Below are positions 40,728-49,477 of a stretch of DNA of 64,000 nucleotides, in pieces. How positions within the stretch are numbered: position 1 is the first letter of the stretch; the number at the start of each line of letters is the position of its first letter. The notes below the pieces were generated by a model. It was not told where the DNA came from. It made no database searches and saw nothing but the letters and a program-made list of their open reading frames with translations. The DNA lies in contig NZ_LQNT01000009.1 of NCBI RefSeq assembly GCF_001619585.1, forward strand, positions 558,001-622,000, written 5' to 3'. Source of the DNA: Bhargavaea cecembensis (GTDB taxonomy: Bacteria; Bacillota; Bacilli; Bacillales_A; Planococcaceae). Both the position numbers and the translations under genes were made by a program.

Positions 40728-42450
40728 CCCCGTTCACCTCCCCGGCATGCGCACTCTGGGATTCGACGATCTGCCGGTACAGTTCTGACCGCGTCAGAAG
40801 TTCCTCATGCGTTCCATAGCCGGACACCCGGCCCTCGTCAAGAAGGAGGATGCGGTCGGCCCCGGCGGCGGTTCCGACTTTCTGCGTGACGACCAGCATC
40901 GTCGCCCTCTCGCCCTCAAGTGCCTCCCACAGGGCGGTTTCCGTTTTTACATCAAGCGCGGACGTGCTGTCATCCAGAATCAGGATTGACGGATGGCGCA
41001 CAAGCGCACGGGCGATGGAGAGTCGCTGCTTCTGTCCTCCCGACAGGTTGACCCCCTTCTGGCCGACCCGTGTCCCGTACTTGTCGGGGAAACGCTCGAC
41101 GGAATCATGGATCTGGGCCTTGCGGGCGGCTTCTTCCAGCTCATCCAGTCCTGCTTCCGAGTCGCCCCAGCCAAGATTCTCATGAATCGAGCCGGTAAAA
41201 AGCATGGACTGCTGCGGCACATATCCGATCGAATCGCGGAGATCCTTCAGCGGCCAATCCTGGATGTCCCTTCCGTCCAGCAGCACCCTGCCCGATGTCG
41301 GCTCGAAAAATCTTGGAATGAGATTCAGGAGAGTCGATTTTCCGGACCCGGTGGCTCCCATAATGGCCAGCTTTTCCCCCGGCTTTACCTGAAAGCTGAT
41401 ATTGTGGAGGACGTCTTTGTCCGCTCCATCATAATTAAAGGAAACATTCTCGAAGCGCAGGTCCCCGGCCGGCTGCCTGCCGCTTCCCCGCTCCGCCTCT
41501 TCAGTGCCGCCGTCCGCCAGAAGCACTTCTTCCATCCTCTCTGCCGACGCCTTGGCCCGTGAGTACGCCACGATAATGAACGAGAACATCGAGAATGAAC
41601 CGGTCATCCGCAGCGCGTAGTTGACGATGGCGACTACTTCCCCAACTTCCGCTCCGCCTCCCCGGACTTGCTCCGCCCCAAACCAGAGCACGGCCAGCAG
41701 GCTGACGTTCATGACGAACAGAAGCACCGGCAGAATCAGCTCCATCAGGCGGACTGCCGAAACCGTGTCCGAACGGAGCGCGCCTGCCACTTTCGAGAAT
41801 CGGGACGATTCATAGGCCCCCCGGAGATACGCCTTCACCAGTCGCACGGCCTGAAGGTTCTCCTGTACGACCCGGTTTACCCGGTCCAAGCGGCGCTGGA
41901 CAAGACCGAACATCGCTACCCCTTTCCTCACCATGAAAACGAGGAAGATGACGAGGAACGGCACGCCGATCATCAGGAACACCGCCAGTTTCGGATTGAC
42001 GATAAACGCCATAATCAGACTGCCGGCCGCAGCGAGCGGAGCACGCAGCATGATCCGGAGACTCATATAGAGGACGTTCGAAGTCATCGTGATGTCGCTT
42101 GTCATCCGCGTAAGGAGCCCCGACTGCGGAAAGCGCAGGAATGTGGACATCGTGAACGACTGGATTTTCCGGAACATCGCAGTCCGGAGGTCAAATGCGA
42201 AACTATGGGCCGCATGCGCCGCGAAAAACGAATTCGTAACCCCTGACAAAAACGCGGCAAGTGCGAGACCCATCATGACAGCACCCCAGGTCCAGACCGT
42301 TCCTGCATCGCCCGGGATAATGCCGTCGTCAATGATTTTTCCGATGACGAGCGGCTGGATCAGCTCGACCGCCAGTTCCACAAGCATGAGCAAAAGCGCG
42401 ATGATGATCGGCCATTTATACGTCTTGGCATAGGAGAATACAGTTTTCAA
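40720..42450 (-). CDS. ABC exporter half-transporter with degenerate NBD (YfiB-like)
   Basis: A 576-residue half-transporter with six helices and an ATP-binding domain. The Walker A is MGATGSGKST and the signature NLSGGQKQRLSIARAL, but the Walker B ends ILILDDSTSALD, with Asp where the catalytic Glu should be. The H-loop reads VVTQKVGTA rather than a histidine. This pattern marks the non-hydrolysing half of heterodimeric exporters such as BmrCD. The TTG at 42450 with GGGGTG upstream is the probable start. It is divergent from the GntR operon. Confidence 0.9.
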   Translation of the reverse strand: MKTVFSYAKTYKWPIIIALLLMLVELAVELIQPLVIGKIIDDGIIPGDAGTVWTWGAVMMGLALAAFLSGVTNSFFAAHAAHSFAFDLRTAMFRKIQSFTMSTFLRFPQSGLLTRMTSDITMTSNVLYMSLRIMLRAPLAAAGSLIMAFIVNPKLAVFLMIGVPFLVIFLVFMVRKGVAMFGLVQRRLDRVNRVVQENLQAVRLVKAYLRGAYESSRFSKVAGALRSDTVSAVRLMELILPVLLFVMNVSLLAVLWFGAEQVRGGGAEVGEVVAIVNYALRMTGSFSMFSFIIVAYSRAKASAERMEEVLLADGGTEEAERGSGRQPAGDLRFENVSFNYDGADKDVLHNISFQVKPGEKLAIMGATGSGKSTLLNLIPRFFEPTSGRVLLDGRDIQDWPLKDLRDSIGYVPQQSMLFTGSIHENLGWGDSEAGLDELEEAARKAQIHDSVERFPDKYGTRVGQKGVNLSGGQKQRLSIARALVRHPSILILDDSTSALDVKTETALWEALEGERATMLVVTQKVGTAAGADRILLLDEGRVSGYGTHEELLTRSELYRQIVESQSAHAGEVNGDV

Positions 42451-42556
42451 AATTTCACACCCCAAATTCCTTCGCATATCGAACCAACTGTTTCTTTATT
42501 ATGCCATATTCCTCCTCCACCGGATAGACAGAGAGAGAATTTTCAGTCGATGGATA

Positions 42557-42585
42557 TTGACCGCCTGACTCCCGCATAGTATAGT
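42557..42585 (+). promoter_or_regulatory. Promoter of the GntR/ABC operon
   Basis: TTGACC (42557-42562), 17 bases, TATAGT (42580-42585), followed directly by an inverted repeat. Confidence 0.8.
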
Positions 42586-42605
42586 GCATTACAACAGTAA
42601 TGTAC
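42584..42605 (+). promoter_or_regulatory. Likely operator of the GntR regulator
   Basis: GTGCATTAC-AACA-GTAATGTAC is a 9-bp inverted repeat with one mismatch. It overlaps the last two bases of the -10 box and the start-site region, so a bound dimer would block transcription. Confidence 0.7.
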
Positions 42606-42627
42606 CTAACCATCTGGAGGTGAGCCC

Positions 42628-43002
42628 GTGCCGATCAATCCGGACAGCGGCATCCCGATTTATCTGCAGATTGCGGATTGGATCGAGGATGGCATTCTGA
42701 CCGGCCTGTTCAGGGAAGACGAAAAGGTTTATTCCCAGTATCAGCTGGCGGAACAATACAGCATCAACCCCGCAACCGCAGCGAAAGGCCTGTCGCTGCT
42801 GTCGGACCGGGGCGTCCTTTACAAAAAACGGGGCCTCGGCATGTTCGTGTCTCAGGATGCCAGGCGGATCATTTTTTCCAGGCGGAAGAGCAGTGTCCTG
42901 CAGAAGAAGATCCGGGACACTGTTGTTGAGGCGAGGCTGCTCGGACTAACGGAAGATGAGCTGGTTGACTTGCTCCGCAAAGAAATGGGGGGAGATCATT
43001 GA
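42628..43002 (+). CDS. GntR-family regulator, YtrA subfamily
   Basis: A 124-residue regulator starting at GTG 42628 behind CTGGAGGTGA. The winged helix is IPIYLQIADWIEDGILTGLF, then YSQYQLAEQYSINPATAAKGLSLLSDRGVLYKKRGLGMFV. The short C-terminal helical tail, too small to bind a ligand pocket, is typical of YtrA-type repressors, which control ABC operons induced by cell-wall antibiotics. It is the first gene of the operon it probably represses, and its stop overlaps the next start (TTGA). Confidence 0.88.
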   Translation: MPINPDSGIPIYLQIADWIEDGILTGLFREDEKVYSQYQLAEQYSINPATAAKGLSLLSDRGVLYKKRGLGMFVSQDARRIIFSRRKSSVLQKKIRDTVVEARLLGLTEDELVDLLRKEMGGDH

Positions 43003-43904
43003 CGGAAGTGGAATTTAAGAACGTGACTAAGAAATACGGCAGGACCAAAGCGCTCAGCGGCCTCACGCTGAACCTGTCCGGAAACAAAATTATCGGCATC
43101 CTCGGGCGGAACGGAGCAGGAAAATCCACCGCACTGCAGATTGCTGCCGGCCTCCTGAAACCTTCCGGAGGAACAGTTGCCGTATTCGGTGAGAATCCTT
43201 TCAACTCGCTCCGTATCTCGGCCAATGCCATCCTGATCCATGAAGGGATGGCCTTTCCGCCATCACTCCGTCTCGGCGCCATCCTCGACGAGATGAAGCG
43301 GGCATACCCACGATTTGACATAAAGCTCGCATTGAGTCTTCTCGAGCATTTCGGCATCCCTGACCATGCATTTCATGTCCAGCTGTCAAAGGGGATGAAA
43401 AACACCTTCAATATGATAACGGGTCTGGCCGCAAGGACACCGCTCCTGATGTTCGACGAACCGCTGAATGGGATGGATGCGGGTGTCCGGAGCGACATTC
43501 TCCGGGTGCTCCTGAAAGAATTTATCGCCCAACCGAGAATGATTCTCCTGTCCGGCCACCAGCTGGAGGGCGTGGAAGACCTGTTTGAGGAAGTGGCCAT
43601 CATCCATGAAGGCCGCCTCCTCCACCACGGAAATGCCGACGAATTCAAGGAGCGGTTCGTCCGAATCAGCGGCCCCGGAACCGAAGTCCGAAGGGTAGTC
43701 TCCCGTGTTCGTGCACTGGAGCTGCGCGATACACTGCCCGGCATGGCGGAGGCTCTGATCGAGCTGCCGGACGGACAGACGCTGCCTGAGTCCGCCGGCG
43801 GACTCAGCGTCTCAGCCGTCCCTCTGAATGATGCCTACATTGCCCTCACACGGCGAAAAGGAGGAATCGATCGTGTCTATGCTGACGCAACCGACGGCAG
43901 GTGA
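42999..43904 (+). CDS. ABC transporter ATP-binding protein (YtrB-like)
   Basis: A 301-residue ATPase starting at TTG 42999, overlapping the gntR stop by four bases. It has Walker A GILGRNGAGKST, a signature region QLSKGMKNTFNMITGLAA (LSKGM), Walker B PLLMFDEPLNGMD, and the H-loop ILLSGHQLEG. About 90 further residues after the ATPase core (FKERFVRISGPGTEVRRVV) form a regulatory tail. It should energise the membrane protein encoded next. Confidence 0.88.
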   Translation: MTEVEFKNVTKKYGRTKALSGLTLNLSGNKIIGILGRNGAGKSTALQIAAGLLKPSGGTVAVFGENPFNSLRISANAILIHEGMAFPPSLRLGAILDEMKRAYPRFDIKLALSLLEHFGIPDHAFHVQLSKGMKNTFNMITGLAARTPLLMFDEPLNGMDAGVRSDILRVLLKEFIAQPRMILLSGHQLEGVEDLFEEVAIIHEGRLLHHGNADEFKERFVRISGPGTEVRRVVSRVRALELRDTLPGMAEALIELPDGQTLPESAGGLSVSAVPLNDAYIALTRRKGGIDRVYADATDGR

Positions 43905-44598
43905 AGCCGTCAGGAACCAGTTTGCGCGTAATCTGTACGGCCGTTCCGGCATTCTCGGGTCGCTGTTGGCCCTGCAGGTAATTGGTGTCGCAATCGCTTT
44001 TTTCGGAAGCAATGGCTTTGGGACCGCTGACGGACAGGTGAGCATTAATGTGGTCGACTACTCTGCCAACCCCGTGATCGGATTGACGCTCCTCTGGGCA
44101 CTGATTGCTCCCCTCTACCTGAGCGGGCGTGACTCGCTCCGATCGGATTTCATCTTCCCTGGCAGCCGGGCGACCCGCCATATCGGCAATTCGCTCTATT
44201 TTGCGGCACTGGTTCTTGCAGGCTCGCTCACCACGACGCTTGCCTTCATGGCTTCTGTCCTGTTCGCTGCCATACCGGGGGAACCGCTGATCCTGCCGGG
44301 CGGAGGTGTCGGATATTACGTTTCCTTGTTTGTGGTGCTCTCCGGTTGCTGTCTTTTAGTTGCTTCAGGCAGCTACTTTGCAGGGACACTTTTCAGCGTT
44401 TCACGTTTTGCTGCTTTCGCCCTGTTTGCGCTCGTCCTTGTCTTTTTCCGTTTGCTGGCGAATGTTGATCCGCCGGCCATCCTCGTCGGAATTTTCAAGG
44501 GCCCCGCAGCCCTGTTTTTCCTTAAAACCCTGCTCGGCGCAGTCCTCTTCTTTATTGGTGCAATCATTGCAGGCAGCCGGCAGGAGGTGAAAGAATGA
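43873..44598 (+). CDS. ABC-2-like membrane protein of the GntR operon
   Basis: A 241-residue protein with six likely helices (SLLALQVIGVAIAFFG, VIGLTLLWALIAPLYLSG, YFAALVLAGSLTTTLAFMASVLF and three more). It is probably the permease for the preceding ATPase, although no family motif is clear. The GTG at 43873, eight bases after AAAGGAGG, is the best start, giving a 32-bp overlap with the ATPase gene; an in-frame ATG follows at 43879. Confidence 0.7.
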   Translation: MSMLTQPTAGEAVRNQFARNLYGRSGILGSLLALQVIGVAIAFFGSNGFGTADGQVSINVVDYSANPVIGLTLLWALIAPLYLSGRDSLRSDFIFPGSRATRHIGNSLYFAALVLAGSLTTTLAFMASVLFAAIPGEPLILPGGGVGYYVSLFVVLSGCCLLVASGSYFAGTLFSVSRFAAFALFALVLVFFRLLANVDPPAILVGIFKGPAALFFLKTLLGAVLFFIGAIIAGSRQEVKE

Positions 44599-45266
44599 CC
44601 GCACTGACAGTACTGCCCGTTGTCATTCTCATCCTTTTCCTGATTCTGGCGTTTCGCTGGCGCCATCCGGTTGCAGGAGGTCGGACCATAATCCGGCTGT
44701 TCCTGATCTTTGTTTCCGTACTTGCCGTCCTTGCAATAGCCGCCCAATTTGTGCGGCCTTCCGCCCATACCTTTCCCTTTGTTGGAGAAAATGTTGCTGA
44801 TGAAATTGACCGGGTTTACCACCAGGTCATGATTGAACAAGACCCGGATGCGGTTCCGGAAAATCAGATTCTCTCCAAGGAGACATTCGCGTTCTCAGGC
44901 AACGAACTGACGGTTCGCTCAGACGAGACTGCCGATGAATATTTTCCGATCCAACTATCCATTCGAACCGGACCGCCTGGCGAGGCCACTGTTACGGTAT
45001 TCCGGCCGGTAATGCTTGTCGGCGGCTATGACGTTTCCGAAGCACTGCTCCAGCCCGAAACTGAAATTTTGGAGGCGCGTCAGACGGTCACTATCGGCTT
45101 CCCCCCACAGGAGCTGAACTTCCGGAAGATCGGTGAACCTGATCTTCCGCTGTTCAACGACGATGGCATCTACTCCACCTACCACCGGCTGCCGATTTTC
45201 CTGATCACCGTTCCCGAAGGTGTTGAAGTAAAAACTGAAGGCCATGTGAACTCTCTTGGGGCCTAA
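44595..45266 (+). CDS. Membrane-anchored protein with extracytoplasmic domain, last gene of the GntR operon
   Basis: A 223-residue protein. It has two N-terminal helices (LTVLPVVILILFLILAFRW; IRLFLIFVSVLAVLAIAAQFV) and then about 160 residues outside, rich in beta strands (FAFSGNELTVRSDE, PIQLSIRTGPPGEATVTVFRP). I do not recognise the family. Its ATG overlaps the permease stop (ATGA), so it is translationally coupled and probably part of the same transporter complex. Confidence 0.65.
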   Translation: MTALTVLPVVILILFLILAFRWRHPVAGGRTIIRLFLIFVSVLAVLAIAAQFVRPSAHTFPFVGENVADEIDRVYHQVMIEQDPDAVPENQILSKETFAFSGNELTVRSDETADEYFPIQLSIRTGPPGEATVTVFRPVMLVGGYDVSEALLQPETEILEARQTVTIGFPPQELNFRKIGEPDLPLFNDDGIYSTYHRLPIFLITVPEGVEVKTEGHVNSLGA

Positions 45267-45273
45267 TTCCAAA

Positions 45274-45307
45274 AACCTCCCCCGTGCTGCCCGGCACGGG
45301 GGAGGTT
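45274..45307. terminator. Terminator after the GntR operon
   Basis: The stem AACCTCCCCCGTGC / GCACGGGGGAGGTT is followed by TGTT. It lies between convergent units, with AAAAA on the left side giving a T-run on the minus strand. Confidence 0.85.
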
Positions 45308-45318
45308 TGTTCATTTGT

Positions 45319-46245
45319 TTACATCGTCTTCGGTGGCTCGGCCTCTATTTTGGATGCCTTGCTTCCGGCGACCGAAAGCCAGACGACGCCGATCAGCATG
45401 ATCGCGGTGCCCGCAAACTGCCATTGGCCGAGAAGCTGGCCGAACCAGAAAATCGATACCACCATCGCTGTGAGCGGCTCGAAACTTGATAGGATACTTG
45501 TCTCGACCGGCGAGATAAACTGCGTGCTGCCGAGCAGCAAGATGAATCCCGCCGTCGCAAACACAATGATCAACAGCAGCATGACCAGCGCAGTCGGATC
45601 GAAAAGCATCGGGATCATCCTGAACACGGCAAGCGGCTGTGTGATAAACAATACCGTCCCCCCGATCACCATTGCCCAGGCGACGGTCTGGATCACTCCG
45701 TATTCGTGCATGAGCCGTGCCGGATAAAGTGTATAAAATGCGAACGTAAACCCGAGGGTCACGCCCCAGGAAAGCGCTGACTTCGACACTTCGAGTGAAG
45801 ACAAAGAACCGTTTGTCAGCAGCAGCACGAGACCGGCGAGCGTCACTGCAATGCCGAGAAGCTGATAGACCGGCGGCCATCTTCTCTGGCTGAATGTGAC
45901 GAAGCCGATGACAAAAATCGGCGCAAGAAACTGCAGGAGCGTTGCGATGACTGCGTTGCTTTCTTCAATGGTTTTTAGAAATGTGAACTGGACACCCAGC
46001 ATCCCGACAATCCCGAAAAGGACCAGCTGGCGTGCCCACGCCTTCTGCCGCCAGATGAGGCCGACCCGCTTCCCCTGCGAGCGCAGAATCAGGAGGAGCA
46101 CCGCTCCGGCGATCAGCAGGCGCAGTACGATAAACGGCGCGACCTCGATCGGCCTTTCTTCGAGCAGCCACTCCATCATCGGTCCCGTTGCGCCCCATAG
46201 CATCGCACCGAAAATAATCATGACAATCCCTTTCAACCGTGCCAT
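45319..46245 (-). CDS. EamA-family (DMT) transporter
   Basis: A 308-residue inner-membrane transporter with ten helices in two EamA repeats. The first begins KGIVMIIFGAMLWGATGPMMEWL and ends in VIATLLQFLAPIFVIGF. The second begins KSALSWGVTLGFTFAFYTLYP and ends in VETSILSSFEPLTAMVVSIFWF. It probably exports metabolites or amino acids. The ATG at 46245 has GGAGGGGG upstream, and the extra N-terminal frame to 46350 has no site. Confidence 0.88.
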   Translation of the reverse strand: MARLKGIVMIIFGAMLWGATGPMMEWLLEERPIEVAPFIVLRLLIAGAVLLLILRSQGKRVGLIWRQKAWARQLVLFGIVGMLGVQFTFLKTIEESNAVIATLLQFLAPIFVIGFVTFSQRRWPPVYQLLGIAVTLAGLVLLLTNGSLSSLEVSKSALSWGVTLGFTFAFYTLYPARLMHEYGVIQTVAWAMVIGGTVLFITQPLAVFRMIPMLFDPTALVMLLLIIVFATAGFILLLGSTQFISPVETSILSSFEPLTAMVVSIFWFGQLLGQWQFAGTAIMLIGVVWLSVAGSKASKIEAEPPKTM

Positions 46246-46465
46246 CCGGCCCCCTCCTTTCAGCCATGAATCGTTTTCAACTTTGTCTATCTTACACAAA
46301 TTCCCCCCGGATGGTTGTCCTTTTTTCTCCTCTTCCCTCTCAGGTCGCATTCCACCCGCGAATACCCGTTACTTTTGCAGGAAAATGCCGGAAAAAGGAT
46401 GCCACTTCGGGTGGTATCCTGTATATTGGATGAATATAACCTGCTATTCAGGAGGTCGGAGTGCG

Positions 46466-48154
46466 TTGAAGGACAATCGAGGGCTCGAAAAGAGCGCAGT
46501 CACGTTGCAGCAGGAAACAGCCTATGAAAGCCTGCTCGCCGGACTGGACAAGAAATTCATGATCTACAAGATCGATGCCGAAGGACTCATTCTGGAAGCC
46601 AACCCCAGATTTCTTGAAAAAAGCGGCTGGACACCGAAGCGCGTACTCGGAAAGCCGTTCCGCGTGATGTTCCCCGATACGCGGGAGGGCAAGGCGCATG
46701 CCTTGAAAATATGGCGTCGCATCCGGGCCGGACGGCCGTGGCAGGGCGATGTGGACCAGGTCACTAAAGATGGCGCGCCCTATCACGTCATGCTGACTAC
46801 GATACCCGTCTTCTCGAATGGAGGCCTCCTGTATACGCTCATGCTGGGGACGGACCGTACAGAAGAACGGGAACTGCAGAGAAAGCTTGAAGAGATTGCC
46901 TATGTAGATCCCGATACCGGTCTGATGAACCGTCATAAGCTGTCGGATGAGGCTGAGTTCCTAATCTCCGAAGACCGCCACTTCACCTTTGTCTACCTTT
47001 CCATCGAAAATTTCCATACACTCATGGAACCCGGCGACCAGGATGCGGAAAAGCGGATTCTACAGGAATTTGTCCGGAGCATGAAAATCTATTTCCGTAA
47101 TAGCCTGTTTGCACGGATCGGCATGAACGAATTCGCCGTCCTCACTCCCCTGGGCAGCTGGTTTGCCGAAGGGTTCCTCAGCTTCCTGGACGAGCATCCT
47201 ATCCGGTCGGAGCTTACCGGCCTTCAGATCCGCGTAAGCGGCGGCATCGCAAAATATCCTGATGATCAGCAATCGTTCAAACACCTGCTGAGCGCCTCAT
47301 CCATGGCGCGTCACCGGGTCCGGATGGAAGGCGGGAACCTTATTGCCTCCCTGCCGAAGTCCGAGCAGCGTGCCGTTGCACGTAAACTGCGGATCGAACA
47401 GAAGTTGCCTCAGGCCCTCAAGGATGGGGCCATCCAGCCCGTCTTCCAGCCGCAGGTCGACATGAAGACCGGCAAAATCATCGCCGCCGAAGCCTTGGTC
47501 CGCTGGGAGGATCGGGACCTTGGCGCGGTCAGCCCCGCTGAAATGATCCCTGTCGCGGAAGACTGCGGTTTGATCGGTGCGCTCGGAGAAGTCATGATCG
47601 AAGCTGCCTGCCGGCAAGCCGTCTCTTGGCAGCAGCAGGGAGTCGGTATCCGGGTGAGCTGCAACTCATCTGTACGGGAATTCCGAAACGGGGAGATGAC
47701 TTCAAGGGTCCGTGACATCCTTTCGAGAACCGGCTGCCCGGCCTCCCTGCTCGAACTGGAGATTACCGAACGCTTCGCCTTCGAAGCGGAAGCCGAAGAA
47801 GCAATCATGCACCAGCTGAAGGCCCTTCAGGAAGAAGGCGTGTCACTCGCGCTTGATGATTTCGGCACCGGTTCCGCTTCTTTCCGGTATATGCAGACCG
47901 TTCCCCTATCCAAAATCAAGATCGGCGAGGAGTTCATCGCTTCCTTCCCGACAAACAGCAAAGTCGGCAAGATCGTCGACGGTCTTGTCCGTTTCGGGCA
48001 TTCCCTTGACCTGACCGTCGTAGCGGAAGGAGTCGAGGACGAGGCGGTATGGAAGGCGCTTGAAGAGAGCGGCTGCGATGCCGTTCAGGGCTACTACACC
48101 GGCCGGCCGATGACCGCCTCCCAGCTGACCGAGCGCCTCCAGGCCCAGCATTGA
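46466..48154 (+). CDS. PAS-GGDEF-EAL cyclic-di-GMP phosphodiesterase
   Basis: A 562-residue protein starting at TTG 46466 behind CAGGAGGTCGGAG. An N-terminal PAS domain (KFMIYKIDAEGLILEANPRF to LMLGTDRTEERE) is followed by a degenerate GGDEF domain, where the active loop reads GMNEF. The EAL domain looks catalytic: AEALVRW, LELEITE, LALDDFGTGSAS, IKIGEEF, VVAEGVED and GCDAVQGYYTGRPM. The predicted role is hydrolysis of c-di-GMP in response to a signal at the PAS domain. No membrane segment is present. Confidence 0.9.
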   Translation: MKDNRGLEKSAVTLQQETAYESLLAGLDKKFMIYKIDAEGLILEANPRFLEKSGWTPKRVLGKPFRVMFPDTREGKAHALKIWRRIRAGRPWQGDVDQVTKDGAPYHVMLTTIPVFSNGGLLYTLMLGTDRTEERELQRKLEEIAYVDPDTGLMNRHKLSDEAEFLISEDRHFTFVYLSIENFHTLMEPGDQDAEKRILQEFVRSMKIYFRNSLFARIGMNEFAVLTPLGSWFAEGFLSFLDEHPIRSELTGLQIRVSGGIAKYPDDQQSFKHLLSASSMARHRVRMEGGNLIASLPKSEQRAVARKLRIEQKLPQALKDGAIQPVFQPQVDMKTGKIIAAEALVRWEDRDLGAVSPAEMIPVAEDCGLIGALGEVMIEAACRQAVSWQQQGVGIRVSCNSSVREFRNGEMTSRVRDILSRTGCPASLLELEITERFAFEAEAEEAIMHQLKALQEEGVSLALDDFGTGSASFRYMQTVPLSKIKIGEEFIASFPTNSKVGKIVDGLVRFGHSLDLTVVAEGVEDEAVWKALEESGCDAVQGYYTGRPMTASQLTERLQAQH

Positions 48155-48164
48155 CCACAATTCC

Positions 48165-48203
48165 AAAAACCGCTCCCCGGTTCATAACCGGGGGGCGGTT
48201 TTA
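48165..48203. terminator. Bidirectional terminator after the EAL gene
   Basis: AAAAACCGCTCCCCGG / CCGGGGGGCGGTTTT pairs well, with A-runs and T-runs on the two sides. It serves the EAL gene and the convergent ThrE-type genes. Confidence 0.85.
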
Positions 48204-48647
48204 CTTTGCCGCTGTCCGTTTCTTGAAAATCAGCTGGATGATGACCTCGGCGAACACCAGGCCCATTGCGATCGATCCGGAAATCATGAGCACTTCCATC
48301 GCGTAAATCGTAGCTTCATCATAGTGTTTCTCCATGACGTTGCGCATCGTATTGTATGCCTTTCCACCCGGTACGAGCGGAATGATGCCGGCAACGCTAA
48401 AGATGATCATCGGGGTCCGGTACCTCTTGGAGAACAGATGGGCGACAATCGCAACAGCAAATGCTCCCAGAAACGAAGCTTTCACCGCATCACCGTCTAG
48501 CAGCAGGTCACGTGATGCCAGATACACAAGCCAGCCGACCGCACCGACAAAGCCGCAGTGCAGCAGCCGGTTTCTCGGTGAATTGAAGATGATGCCGAAC
48601 ATCGTGGAGGCCAGGAAGCTGAAGAAGCCATGGATCACAAACGTCAC
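48201..48647 (-). CDS. Threonine/serine exporter, small subunit (YjjB/ThrE C-terminal type)
   Basis: A 148-residue membrane protein with about five helices. It carries the ThrE second-half pattern: FFSFLASTMFGIIFNSPRN, the paired PLVPGGKAYN motif and the closing ISGSIAMGLVFAEVIIQ. It starts at GTG 48647, which overlaps the stop of the larger subunit (GTGA), so the two are coupled. Together they make one exporter for threonine or serine. Confidence 0.88.
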   Translation of the reverse strand: MTFVIHGFFSFLASTMFGIIFNSPRNRLLHCGFVGAVGWLVYLASRDLLLDGDAVKASFLGAFAVAIVAHLFSKRYRTPMIIFSVAGIIPLVPGGKAYNTMRNVMEKHYDEATIYAMEVLMISGSIAMGLVFAEVIIQLIFKKRTAAK

Positions 48648-49405
48648 ATCCCCACCCCCTGGAACGACAGGATCAGCGCAATGCCGGAACCGATGGCAAA
48701 GGCCGTGAGAAAGGCCTCTGCCCCCTTGGATATTCCGGCCATGAAGTGGCCGGACATCAGGTCACGGATCGCATTCGTGATCAGGAGGCCTGGAACAAGC
48801 GGCATGACGGAAGCGATGATGATGATGTCCAGCTGGCTCCCGAGCCCGGCACGGACCGAAGCCAGCGAGAGCAGGCCGATTACCGCGGATCCGGTAAATT
48901 CGGAGAAGAACTTCACCCGTGTCTTCTCATGGAACTTCTCCGAGACGACAAAGCCGATGCCGCCCACGAAGAAGGCAAAGAGCATGTTCTGCCAGTCTCC
49001 GCCAAACAAGACGAGGAAGCTGGCGCTTGCAACTGCTGCTGCCAGCACCTGAAGGGGGAACGGAAACATGAAATTGCCTCGCTCAACCTTCCGCAATTCC
49101 CCGTATGCTTCCTCCAGTGTCATGTCTCCTGAGGAGAGCAGCCTGGAAATGGCGTTGACACGTGCGATTTTCTCGAGGTTGGTCGCCCGCTTCCGGATAC
49201 TGGTCAGCTTCACCCTCCGCTGGCCTCCCGGAGAGAAGATGATTCCGGTCGATGTGGTGAACGAGTCGGCCCCGTCCATATCCAGAGAAGCGGCCATCCT
49301 CGTCATCGTGTCGTCAACACGATAAGTTTCAGCCCCTGCTTCCATCATCAGCCTGCCCGCAAGCAGGCAGGCATCAATCCCCATCTCTTCCCTTGCATCG
49401 TTCAT
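48644..49405 (-). CDS. Threonine/serine exporter, large subunit (YjjP/ThrE N-terminal type)
   Basis: A 253-residue protein. Residues 1-105 form the cytoplasmic ThrE amidase-like domain (LLAGRLMMEAGAETYRVDDTMTRMA; FTTSTGIIFS), followed by five helices, with the conserved MPLVPGLLITNAIRDLMSG. It is the first gene of the two-gene exporter. The threonine-degradation genes are elsewhere in the window, so threonine homeostasis is a recurring theme but no linkage is implied. Confidence 0.88.
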   Translation of the reverse strand: MNDAREEMGIDACLLAGRLMMEAGAETYRVDDTMTRMAASLDMDGADSFTTSTGIIFSPGGQRRVKLTSIRKRATNLEKIARVNAISRLLSSGDMTLEEAYGELRKVERGNFMFPFPLQVLAAAVASASFLVLFGGDWQNMLFAFFVGGIGFVVSEKFHEKTRVKFFSEFTGSAVIGLLSLASVRAGLGSQLDIIIIASVMPLVPGLLITNAIRDLMSGHFMAGISKGAEAFLTAFAIGSGIALILSFQGVGM

Positions 49406-49477
49406 GCGCTCACCGCCGTCCGTCCGTTTCGTTGAATTTCATCGTAGCGGAAACGGGGCGAAAACTCAACGAATGAT

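Noticed and set aside
45896-46465. Long plus-strand N-terminal extension of the EAL protein
   Set aside because: It runs antisense through the EamA gene; the TTG at 46466 with AGGAGG upstream is a far better start.
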